A DNA stretch of 20,009 bases from a bacterium HR23 (GTDB lineage: Bacteria; Chloroflexota; Dehalococcoidia; Lucifugimonadales; HRBIN23), in assembly GCA_002923335.1 (NCBI GenBank), contig BEHZ01000014.1, forward strand, positions 1-20,009. The letters are read 5' to 3'. Every line of letters begins with the position of its first letter. Position 1 is the stretch's first letter. A program made the translations under genes and the position numbers. Shown in pieces: positions 14,169 through 20,009 of the stretch. Under the pieces are notes generated by a model. It worked only from the letters and a program-made list of their open reading frames with translations, made no database searches and was not told the origin of the DNA.

Positions 14169-14197
14169 ATGATATCAAGCCGAGAAAGGGGGCGCAA
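14169..14197 (-). promoter_or_regulatory. Probable rplJ-rplL promoter inside the end of the NUDIX gene
   Basis: TATCAT (plus 14169-14174), five of six -10 matches, lies 17 bases downstream of TTGCGC (plus 14192-14197). The NUDIX stop codon sits in the spacer. The predicted start near 14162 is exactly where the L10 leader begins. Confidence 0.6.
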
Positions 14198-14738
14198 GGG
14201 CCAGGGCCAAAGCGGTGGCCGAAGAGAGGAGGGCTACTTCGCCTGTGCGCACCGCCTGAAGGGCCTCCTGGGGGGTGAGGAGCACCACCTCCAGGGCCTC
14301 GGCGTCGTCGGTGTGGGGGCGGGAGGTCTGCCGAGCGGGCCAGGCCCGAAAGAGGTGGGCCTTCCACTGCCCACGGTTGGCGTCCACAAAGAAAGCCCCC
14401 AGGGCCTGCCAGTGGGGGGCGGTATAGCCCGTCTCCTCCACCAGTTCTCGCCGGGCGGTGGCCGAGGGGTCCTCCCCTGGCTCCACGAAACCCCCGGGCA
14501 GGGCCAGGGTGGTGCGCCGTGCTCCGTGGCGGTAGAGACGCACCAGGAGGATACGGCCCTCGGGCGTTTGGGGCACCACCACCACGAAGTCGGGCAGGGC
14601 CATCTGCCAGAAATCGTCTATAGTGCGTCCGCTGGGGAGGCGCACCCGCTCCACCCACACCCGCACCCAGGGCGAGGCGTCCAAAACCTCCCGCCGTTCC
14701 AGCACCTGCCAGGGGGCAAGGGATATCTTCTCCTGCAC
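14175..14738 (-). CDS. NUDIX hydrolase, ADP-ribose pyrophosphatase-like
   Basis: This enzyme hydrolyses nucleoside diphosphates linked to another group; ADP-ribose or a nucleotide sugar is the likely class. The full NUDIX box is present: G-G-F-V-E-P-G-E-D-P-S-A-T-A-R-R-E-L-V-E with E-E-T-G-Y closing it. The upstream part, W-Q-V-L-E-R-R-E-V-L-D-A-S-P-W and V-x-L-P-S-G-R-T-I-D-D-F-W, is typical of ADP-ribose pyrophosphatase relatives. The frame is open to 14843 but those 35 residues look non-protein. GTG at 14736-14738 has AGGAGG six bases upstream and gives 187 residues, normal for the family. It is divergent from the portal gene, and its 3' end hosts the rplJ promoter. Confidence 0.9.
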   Translation of the reverse strand: MQEKISLAPWQVLERREVLDASPWVRVWVERVRLPSGRTIDDFWQMALPDFVVVVPQTPEGRILLVRLYRHGARRTTLALPGGFVEPGEDPSATARRELVEETGYTAPHWQALGAFFVDANRGQWKAHLFRAWPARQTSRPHTDDAEALEVVLLTPQEALQAVRTGEVALLSSATALALALAPPFSA

Positions 14739-14744
14739 GCTGGG

Positions 14745-14750
14745 CCTCCT
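14745..14750 (-). promoter_or_regulatory. Ribosome binding site deciding the NUDIX GTG start
   Basis: AGGAGG on the minus strand is spaced six bases from the GTG at 14738. None of the upstream start codons in the frame has such a site. Confidence 0.8.
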
Positions 14751-14845
14751 GCCCTCTATGCTATCACCCCCCCTCTGCCAGCGCCCCCTTGCTCCACTGC
14801 CCCTGCTCTGACCACCATGGCTCCAGCATACGCCACGAGGCACCT

Positions 14846-16186
14846 ATGGACGCCCTGCCCCTTCCCCAACGCATCGCCCAGATGGACGGGGACCGCCTGA
14901 GGCGCTACGCCGAGTATCTGGCCTTTGCCCAGGGCCAGCAGTGGACCTCTCCGCCCCGGCGACGGGAGCGCCGGCTGACCTTCAACTACGCCCGTGTCTT
15001 CGCCGAGAAGGTTACCTCCTACCTTCTGTCGGGGCTGACCACGACCGCCGAGCCCCTGGACTCCTCCCCTGAGGCCCAGGAGCGAGCCAGCCGTGCCCAG
15101 AGCGTCTGGAACGCCATCGCCGAGGCCAACGCCCTGGAGGAACTGGACTATGAAACGGAACTGGACACTGCCATCCTCGGGGACGGGTGCTACAAGGTAA
15201 CTTGGGCGGGGGAGGAGGGGCGGGTGCGCATCACCGCCCCGGATGTGCAGGGCATCTTCGCCTGGTGGGTAGAGGACGAGCCATCCCGCCTCACCCAGGT
15301 GGCCAGCCGATACCGCCTTTCCGCCTCGGAGGTGCAGGCCCGCTGGGGTGTGGCCCCCAAAGGGGGGCAAGCAACCGTTGTGGAGGCGTGGACGCCCGCC
15401 ACCCTGCAGGTGTGGGTGGAGAACACCCTGGTGGAGGAGCGCCCCAACCCCTATGGCTTCATCCCCTTCATCCTCTTCCCCAACCTACGGGAGCCGAAGC
15501 AGTTCTGGGGCACCTCGGACCTGGTGCCCCTTCTGGAGCCCCAGCGGGAACTGAACCGTGCCCTTACCCAACTCTCCGCCATCCTGGAACTGTCGGGCAA
15601 CCCCATTGCGGTGCTGGAGGGGGTAGAAGAGGCCACCGACATCGCCGTTCAGCCGGGGGCGGTGTGGGAGGTGCCGGAGCGGGCACGGGCGTATCTCCTG
15701 GACCTTTTGCAGGGCGGGGGCGTGCGTCTGCATGTGGACTACATAGACCTCCTCTATCGCACCCTCCACGACCTGGGGGAGACCCCCCGCACCGCCTTCG
15801 GCGATAACTCCCGCAACCTCTCGGGCGTGGCCCTGGAGATGGAACTGCACCCCCTGTTGCAGAAGGTTCGGCGCAAGCGCCTTATCCGCACGGGCGTTTA
15901 CCGCCGGCGGGCGTGGATGGCCCTGGCCCTCCACGAGAAGATGACGGGGGAGCGCCTCCTGCCGGTGCGTCTGCGGGTAACCTGGGGGCCTATCCTGCCC
16001 CAGGACAGGGGGCGTCTGGCACGGGAGGAACAGGCCCTGGTCTCGGCCGGCCTGCACAGCCGTCGTCGGGCTATGGCCCTTTTGGGGGTGGAGGACCCGG
16101 AGGCGGAACTGCGCCGTATCCAGCAGGAGCAGGCCCGCCTGCCCCTTCCCTCGCCCCCACCTACCGAAGCGGAGCCGACTGCGTAA
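14846..16186 (+). CDS. Phage-type portal protein (SPP1 gp6-like), isolated
   Basis: This 446-residue protein resembles dsDNA phage portal proteins, which form the 12-subunit ring for DNA entry at one capsid vertex. Family-like blocks are L-T-F-N-Y-A-R-V-F-A-E-K-V-T-S-Y-L-L-S (44-62) and F-W-G-T-S-D-L-V-P-L-L-E-P-Q-R-E-L-N-R-A-L (220-240). N-L-S-G-V-A-L-E-M-E-L-H-P-L-L-Q-K (324-340) is followed by a long helical tail with D-P-E-A-E-L-R-R-I-Q-Q-E-Q (417-429). The length is that of an intact portal. The ATG at 14846 has CGAGG just upstream; the frame is open 57 bases further but without a better site. The only phage-like partner is the small gene that follows; no terminase, capsid, tail or integrase is near. 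Base composition matches its neighbours. The portal call is by pattern, fairly confident; its role here is unknown. Confidence 0.8.
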   Translation: MDALPLPQRIAQMDGDRLRRYAEYLAFAQGQQWTSPPRRRERRLTFNYARVFAEKVTSYLLSGLTTTAEPLDSSPEAQERASRAQSVWNAIAEANALEELDYETELDTAILGDGCYKVTWAGEEGRVRITAPDVQGIFAWWVEDEPSRLTQVASRYRLSASEVQARWGVAPKGGQATVVEAWTPATLQVWVENTLVEERPNPYGFIPFILFPNLREPKQFWGTSDLVPLLEPQRELNRALTQLSAILELSGNPIAVLEGVEEATDIAVQPGAVWEVPERARAYLLDLLQGGGVRLHVDYIDLLYRTLHDLGETPRTAFGDNSRNLSGVALEMELHPLLQKVRRKRLIRTGVYRRRAWMALALHEKMTGERLLPVRLRVTWGPILPQDRGRLAREEQALVSAGLHSRRRAMALLGVEDPEAELRRIQQEQARLPLPSPPPTEAEPTA

Positions 16187-16205
16187 AGAGCCACAGGAGG
16201 GCCCC

Positions 16206-16598
16206 ATGGCAGACCAGGAGATGCTCCAGCAACCCTCGGCGGAAGCCCTTTCCCAGGCCCTGGCCGATGCTCAGACACGCATCGCCACCCTGGAGGAAGA
16301 GGCGGAGACCCTGCGCCAGCAGGCCCGCCTGGCCCTCGCCCGCTATCGCTCCCTCCTCATTGCCCAGGCGCCCGAGGTGCCCGAGGAACTGGTGCAGGGG
16401 GAGACGGTGGAGGCGGTGGAGGAGTCCTTTGCCCGTGCACGGGCACTGGTGGAACGGGTGCGCCGACAGGTGGAGGCGTCGCTCCAGAGGGGGCGAGTGG
16501 CAGGGGGAGCGCCCCTTCGCCGGGGGACAGACCTGGATACCCTTCCCCCCTCGGAGAAGATACGCCTGGGTCTCCAGCGCCTGGCCCAACAGCCCTAA
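16206..16598 (+). CDS. Coiled-coil protein, possibly phage-scaffold-like
   Basis: This 130-residue, highly charged protein is predicted almost all helical. Residues about 12-48 form a heptad-like coiled coil (A-D-A-Q-T-R-I-A-T-L-E-E-E-A-E-T-L-R-Q-Q). A second helical stretch follows after E-E-L-V-Q-G-E-T-V-E-A-V-E, and the end reads L-P-P-S-E-K-I-R-L-G-L-Q-R-L. It starts 20 bases after the portal stop with ACAGGAGG, so the two are co-transcribed. A coiled-coil front with 'V-P-E-E-L-V-x-G-x-T-x-E' and position right after a portal is what phage scaffolding or GP20-type proteins show, but no signature proves it. No membrane helix or signal peptide. Confidence 0.65.
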   Translation: MADQEMLQQPSAEALSQALADAQTRIATLEEEAETLRQQARLALARYRSLLIAQAPEVPEELVQGETVEAVEESFARARALVERVRRQVEASLQRGRVAGGAPLRRGTDLDTLPPSEKIRLGLQRLAQQP

Positions 16599-16671
16599 CC
16601 CCGCCCTTTCTCCCTCCCGGAGACGGCCCCAGAAAACGCCTTCCAGGGGGGAAACGGACGGCCTTCCCTAC

Positions 16672-16700
16672 TTGACAGCGGGCGTTGGGGGGCGTATGAT
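16672..16700 (+). promoter_or_regulatory. Strong sigma-70-type promoter for pyrG-tal-rho
   Basis: A perfect TTGACA (16672-16677), 17 bases and TATGAT (16695-16700, five of six). It is the best promoter in the window. The predicted start near 16707 gives a leader of about 98 nt. I saw no terminator-like hairpin in the leader and no run of G at the start, so B. subtilis-style pyrG control is not indicated. Confidence 0.9.
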
Positions 16701-16778
16701 GGCCGTGTAGTCCCGGTGTCATCTGTCCCGCCCTCATATGCGGTAACCTTCTGCCTTTTCCGCCCTTTGCACCCGTAG

Positions 16779-16808
16779 ATGGGAAGAACAATGGGCAACG
16801 CTACATGA
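16779..16808 (+). CDS. Possible 9-codon leader ORF overlapping the pyrG start
   Basis: ATG at 16779 opens a frame M-G-R-T-M-G-N-A-T whose TGA (16806-16808) overlaps the pyrG ATG as ATGA. A second in-frame ATG at 16791 has GGAAG just upstream. pyrG itself has no clear Shine-Dalgarno sequence, so coupling from this mini-ORF is an option. It may be chance. Confidence 0.25.
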   Translation: MGRTMGNAT

Positions 16809-18445
16809 GCGCCGACACCAGGTATATCTTTGTAACCGGCGGGGTGGTGAGTTCCGTTGGGAAGGGCGTGAGCGTCGCCTCCTTGGGGCGTCTCCTCAAA
16901 AGCCGGGGCTTTCGGGTCTCCGTCCAGAAACTGGACCCCTACCTGAATGTGGATCCCGGCACCATGTCCCCCTATCAGCATGGGGAGGTGTTTGTTACCA
17001 AAGACGGGTGCGAGGCGGATATGGACCTGGGCCATTATGAGCGTTTCATTGATATTGAACTCACCCGTTCTTCCAATGTTACCGCCGGCCATATCTATTC
17101 CTATGTCATCGCCAAGGAGCGGAGGGGCGACTACCTGGGGGGCACCATCCAGACCGTCCCCCATGTCACCAACGCCATCAAGGAGCATATCCGCCGGGTG
17201 GCCCAGGAGGCGGATGCGGAGGTGCTCATCGTGGAGGTGGGGGGGACGGTGGGGGACATTGAGGGTCTCCCCTTCCTGGAGGCGGTGCGCCAGATGCGCA
17301 AGGATGTGGGGCGGGACAAGTGCTTCTTCATCCACGTGACCCTCCTCCCCTATATCTCCACCACCGGGGAACTGAAGACCAAGCCCACCCAGCACAGCGT
17401 TAAGGAACTGCGCTCCATCGGTATCCAGCCCGACGCCATCCTCTGCCGCAGCGACTACCCCGTGAGCAACAGCATCCGGGAGAAGGTCGCCCTCTTCTGC
17501 GATGTGGACCTGCGGGCGGTTATCCCCTTGCTGACGGTCCCCACGGTGTATGAGGTGCCCCTGCTCCTGGAGGAGGCGGGGATGGCCGACCTCCTGGAGC
17601 AGGCCCTGGGCCTCCCGCACCAGGAGGGCGATCTGTCCGAATGGCGGGCCATGGTGGAGCGGATGAAGGCCCCCAAGGAGCCCCTGCCCATTGCGGTGGT
17701 GGGCAAATACGCCGACCTGCCCGACGCCTACATCTCGGTGCGGGAGGCCCTCAAGCACGCCGGCCTCGCCCTGAACCGGGATGTGCAGATCTCCTGGGTG
17801 CCCTCGGAGGAGATAGAGCGCCACGGCCCCGAACCCTTCCTCTCCCACGTGCAGGGCATCGTTGTCCCTGGGGGGTTCGGCCCCCGAGGGGTGGAGGGCA
17901 TGATCGCCTCCGCCCGCTATGCACGGGAGCACGAGGTCCCCTACCTGGGCCTCTGCCTGGGCATGCAACTGATGGTCATTGAGACCGCCCGCAACATCCT
18001 GGGCCTGCAGGGGGCCAACTCCACCGAGTTCGACCCCAACACCCCCCACCCCGTCATTGACCTCCTGCCGGAACAGCGCAAGGTGGCCGAGAAGGGGGGC
18101 ACCATGCGCCTGGGCAACTACCCCTGCCGTCTGGTGTGGGGGAGCAAAGTCCATCGGGCCTATGGCGCCGACCTGGTCTACGAGCGCCACCGCCATCGCT
18201 ACGAGGTGAACAACGCCTATCGGGAGACCCTAGAGCAGGGGGGCTTGCGCTTTACCGGCCTCTCCCCCGACGGCTACCTGGTGGAGATCGCCGAGCGGGT
18301 GGACCACCCCTTTATGGTAGGCACCCAGTTCCACCCCGAGTTCCGCTCCCGGCCCAATCGCCCCCACCCTCTCTTCCTCGCCTTCCTCTCGGTGGCCACG
18401 CGCACCCTGCGCCCCGGCGCCCAGCGCCCCCTGCCCCTGGAGTAA
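16805..18445 (+). CDS. pyrG: CTP synthase
   Basis: This enzyme makes CTP from UTP, ATP and glutamine, the last step of pyrimidine nucleotide synthesis. The 546-residue protein has the synthetase domain (1 to about 270) starting Y-I-F-V-T-G-G-V-V-S-S-V-G-K-G (7-21), with L-D-P-Y-L-N-V-D-P-G-T-M-S-P (43-56) and E-V-G-G-T-V-G-D-I-E (144-153). A class I glutamine amidotransferase domain (about 295-535) has the nucleophile in G-L-C-L-G-M-Q (Cys384) and the triad His510 and Glu512 in Q-F-H-P-E. Length is standard. The ATG gives the canonical N-terminus but lacks a Shine-Dalgarno sequence. It has its own strong promoter and leads a pyrG-transaldolase-rho unit, an order also seen around pyrG-rho in Firmicutes. 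Confidence 0.97.
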   Translation: MSADTRYIFVTGGVVSSVGKGVSVASLGRLLKSRGFRVSVQKLDPYLNVDPGTMSPYQHGEVFVTKDGCEADMDLGHYERFIDIELTRSSNVTAGHIYSYVIAKERRGDYLGGTIQTVPHVTNAIKEHIRRVAQEADAEVLIVEVGGTVGDIEGLPFLEAVRQMRKDVGRDKCFFIHVTLLPYISTTGELKTKPTQHSVKELRSIGIQPDAILCRSDYPVSNSIREKVALFCDVDLRAVIPLLTVPTVYEVPLLLEEAGMADLLEQALGLPHQEGDLSEWRAMVERMKAPKEPLPIAVVGKYADLPDAYISVREALKHAGLALNRDVQISWVPSEEIERHGPEPFLSHVQGIVVPGGFGPRGVEGMIASARYAREHEVPYLGLCLGMQLMVIETARNILGLQGANSTEFDPNTPHPVIDLLPEQRKVAEKGGTMRLGNYPCRLVWGSKVHRAYGADLVYERHRHRYEVNNAYRETLEQGGLRFTGLSPDGYLVEIAERVDHPFMVGTQFHPEFRSRPNRPHPLFLAFLSVATRTLRPGAQRPLPLE

Positions 18446-18451
18446 AGGAGG
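18445..18451 (+). promoter_or_regulatory. Ribosome binding site deciding the transaldolase start
   Basis: AAGGAGG is spaced seven bases from ATG 18459. The in-frame TTG at 18453 is only one base away and is too close to be the start. Confidence 0.85.
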
Positions 18452-18458
18452 CTTGGGT

Positions 18459-19130
18459 ATGGAGTTGTTCCTGGATACCGCCAACCTGGAGGAGATACGC
18501 CAGGCGGTGCGATTGGGCGTTATCAGCGGGGTTACCACCAACCCCTCCCTTGCCGCCAAGGAGGGCATCGGCGACCTGGAGGCCTATAAGTCCGCCGTCC
18601 TGGAGATCGCTCGCCTGGTGCACGGCCCCATTTCGGTGGAGGTTACCGCCCTGGACGCCGAGGGCATGGTGGCCCAGGCACGGGATATCGCCGCCTGGCA
18701 CCCCCAGGTGGTGGTGAAACTCCCCAGCACGGTGGCGGGCTTCCAGGCCATGGCGGTGGTGTGCAAGGAGGGCATCCGGGTGAACCAGACCCTCTGCTTC
18801 TCCCTCAACCAGGCCCTCCTGGGGGCGCGGTTGGGGGTTGCCTTCATTAGCCCCTTTGTGGGGCGTCTGGACGACGAGGGGCATCAGGGCATGGCGCTGG
18901 TGGCCGATATCGTCCACTTGGTGCGCCGCTACGCCTACCCCACCAAGGTGCTGGCCGCCAGCATCCGGCACCCCCTCCATGTCGTTGAGGCCATGCGGGT
19001 AGGGGCGGATATCGCCACCGTGCCCTTCAAGGTGCTCATGCAGATGACCCACCACCCCCTGACCGATGTAGGTATCCAGCGCTTCACCCAGGACTGGGAG
19101 AAGGCGGGCCTCGCCCGCTCCCGGCCCTAA
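18459..19130 (+). CDS. Transaldolase / fructose-6-phosphate aldolase family protein
   Basis: This 223-residue protein is a short (FSA/MipB-type) member of the transaldolase family, which handles dihydroxyacetone units in sugar phosphate metabolism. Blocks seen are M-E-L-F-L-D-T-A-N-L-E-E-I-R, G-V-I-S-G-V-T-T-N-P-S-L, V-V-V-K-L-P-S-T-V-A-G-F with the Schiff-base Lys, and S-P-F-V-G-R-L-D-D. A-A-S-I-R-H-P-L-H-V and G-A-D-I-A-T-V-P follow. Transaldolase and fructose-6-phosphate aldolase activity cannot be told apart from sequence reading alone. It begins 13 bases after pyrG and ends 38 bases before rho, so the three are almost certainly co-transcribed. Confidence 0.93.
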   Translation: MELFLDTANLEEIRQAVRLGVISGVTTNPSLAAKEGIGDLEAYKSAVLEIARLVHGPISVEVTALDAEGMVAQARDIAAWHPQVVVKLPSTVAGFQAMAVVCKEGIRVNQTLCFSLNQALLGARLGVAFISPFVGRLDDEGHQGMALVADIVHLVRRYAYPTKVLAASIRHPLHVVEAMRVGADIATVPFKVLMQMTHHPLTDVGIQRFTQDWEKAGLARSRP

Positions 19131-19168
19131 CACCGCACCCGCAACGGGGACGGCGAAAGGACACACCC

Positions 19169-20009
19169 ATGGACCTGGCACAACTAGAGACCAAAACCCC
19201 CGAAGAACTGCTGGAACTGGCCAAGCAGTTGGGCATAGAGGACGGGGCGCTCAAGCGGGAAGACCTTATCTATAAAATCCTGGAGGCGGTGGCCCAACAG
19301 CAGGGCTTCGTGCTGGCCACGGGCCTCCTGGAGATAACCCCCGACGGCTACGGCTTCCTGCGCCAGCAGGGGACCCGCCCGAGCCCCGGGGATGTGTATG
19401 TCTCCCAGAGCCAGATACGGCGCTTCGCCCTCCGCACCGGCGACATGGTCACCGGCCAGGCCCGCCCCCCGAAAGAGGGGGAGCGCTATTTCGGCCTCAT
19501 CCGGGTGGAGGCGGTCAACGGCGTGGAGCCGGAGCAGGCGCGCAACCGCCCCCACTTTGATAACCTCACCCCGGTCTTCCCCAACCAGCAGATCCGCCTG
19601 GAGACCACCCCCCAGAACCTCTCAGGACGCCTCATAGACCTCATCGCCCCCATCGGCCGGGGCCAGCGGGGCCTTATCGTCTCCCCCCCTAAGGCCGGGA
19701 AGACCTTCCTCCTCAAGCACATCGCCCACGGCACCACCACTAACCACCCCGACATCCACCTTATGGTGGTGCTGGTGGGGGAGCGCCCCGAAGAGGTAAC
19801 GGATATGCGCCGCTCCGTGAAGGGGGAAATCTACTCCAGCACCTTCGACGAGCCCGTGGAGGACCACTGCCGAACCGCCGAACTGGCCCTGGAAAGGGCC
19901 AAGCGCCTGGTGGAGATGGGCAAGCACGTGATGATCCTGCTGGATAGCCTTACCCGCCTGGTGCGGGCCTATAACCTCGCCCTCCCCAGCACCGGCCGAA
20001 CCCTCTCCG
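19169..20009 (+). CDS. rho: Transcription termination factor Rho, 3' end beyond the window
   Basis: Rho is the hexameric RNA helicase that ends transcription on unstructured, C-rich RNA. The first 280 codons are visible and the frame runs off the window. An N-terminal Rho helical domain (about 1-45: T-P-E-E-L-L-E-L-A-K-Q-L-G-I) is followed by the cold-shock-like RNA-binding domain, with G-Y-G-F-L-R, D-V-Y-V-S-Q-S-Q-I-R-R-F and G-D-M-V-T-G-Q-A-R. The ATPase domain then shows P-P-K-A-G-K-T (Walker A) and M-I-L-L-D-S-L-T-R-L-V-R-A-Y-N (Walker B). AAAGGA lies about 8 bases before the ATG. The N-terminal part is short, without the large insertion many Actinobacteria have. It closes the pyrG-transaldolase-rho unit. 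Confidence 0.97.
   Translation, partial: MDLAQLETKTPEELLELAKQLGIEDGALKREDLIYKILEAVAQQQGFVLATGLLEITPDGYGFLRQQGTRPSPGDVYVSQSQIRRFALRTGDMVTGQARPPKEGERYFGLIRVEAVNGVEPEQARNRPHFDNLTPVFPNQQIRLETTPQNLSGRLIDLIAPIGRGQRGLIVSPPKAGKTFLLKHIAHGTTTNHPDIHLMVVLVGERPEEVTDMRRSVKGEIYSSTFDEPVEDHCRTAELALERAKRLVEMGKHVMILLDSLTRLVRAYNLALPSTGRTLS

Noticed and set aside
14846..16598. A prophage insertion
   Set aside because: Only a portal-like and a scaffold-like gene are present; no integrase, terminase, capsid, tail, flanking repeats or tRNA target was seen.
16701..16804. B. subtilis-type pyrG control by reiterative G addition and attenuation
   Set aside because: No GGGC-type start and no leader terminator hairpin with a C-rich loop are present.
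16595..18196. A very long open frame (about 533 codons) on the minus strand opposite pyrG
   Set aside because: It lies antisense to a firmly identified CTP synthase, its product is a His/Gly/Val/Leu-rich run without any family motif, and GC-rich genes commonly leave such open antisense frames.
1..20009. CRISPR arrays, tRNA or rRNA genes, insertion sequences
   Set aside because: No regularly spaced direct repeats, no cloverleaf or rRNA-like stretch, no transposase and no terminal inverted repeats were noticed on reading either strand.

Overview
The window is GC-rich (by eye about two thirds G+C) bacterial chromosome, densely packed and almost free of non-coding gaps. The best guess for the source is a Chloroflexota bacterium, perhaps a Dehalococcoidia relative. 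This rests on the lipoprotein with Pro-Thr linkers and a 'P-x-I-Q-A-T-V-E-A-R-V' stretch, the pyrG–transaldolase–rho order, an L10-type leader in front of rplJ-rplL, and overall gene style. No rRNA, tRNA, CRISPR array or insertion sequence was found. The strongest promoters share one pattern: a TTGACA-like -35, a 17-nt spacer and a TATGAT-like -10.

Layout. 1-1173 (+): 3' part of an MFS transporter, cut by the window edge, convergent with the next block. 1277-5378 (-): one likely transcription unit from a very good promoter at 5409-5437, encoding an SppA-like membrane serine peptidase, a DUF4350-like membrane-anchored protein, a lipoprotein made of two copies of one domain, and a GT2 glycosyltransferase. 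5450-6921 (-): an ECF sigma factor and, overlapping it by ATGA, a protein joining an anti-sigma zinc finger to an O6-alkylguanine-DNA alkyltransferase and an Ada-type Cys4 zinc domain. 6978-7937 (-): an ornithine cyclodeaminase/mu-crystallin family enzyme. 8050-12285 (+): recO, biotin carboxylase, biotin carboxyl carrier protein and an MmgE/PrpD protein. 12282-12545 (-): a small unknown protein. 12716-12913 (+): tatA with a clear terminator. 13037-14197 (-): rplJ-rplL with promoter, L10 leader and attenuator. 14175-14738 (-): a NUDIX hydrolase. 14846-16598 (+): an orphan phage-type portal protein and a small coiled-coil, scaffold-like protein. 16672-20009 (+): a strong promoter followed by pyrG, transaldolase/fructose-6-phosphate aldolase and the 5' part of rho.

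The most striking item is the sigma factor/anti-sigma-alkyltransferase pair. The predicted anti-sigma factor carries a DNA alkyl-acceptor enzyme and an Ada-type zinc domain in the same chain. This suggests that suicidal repair of alkylated DNA, or methylation of the zinc cluster, could directly release an ECF sigma factor. That would do the job of E. coli Ada with different parts. The sequence shows the architecture; the mechanism is inference. Also notable are the isolated portal/scaffold pair among housekeeping genes, a mutually exclusive terminator/antiterminator in the rplJ leader, the duplicated lipoprotein, and an atypical glycine-rich loop in the biotin carboxylase.
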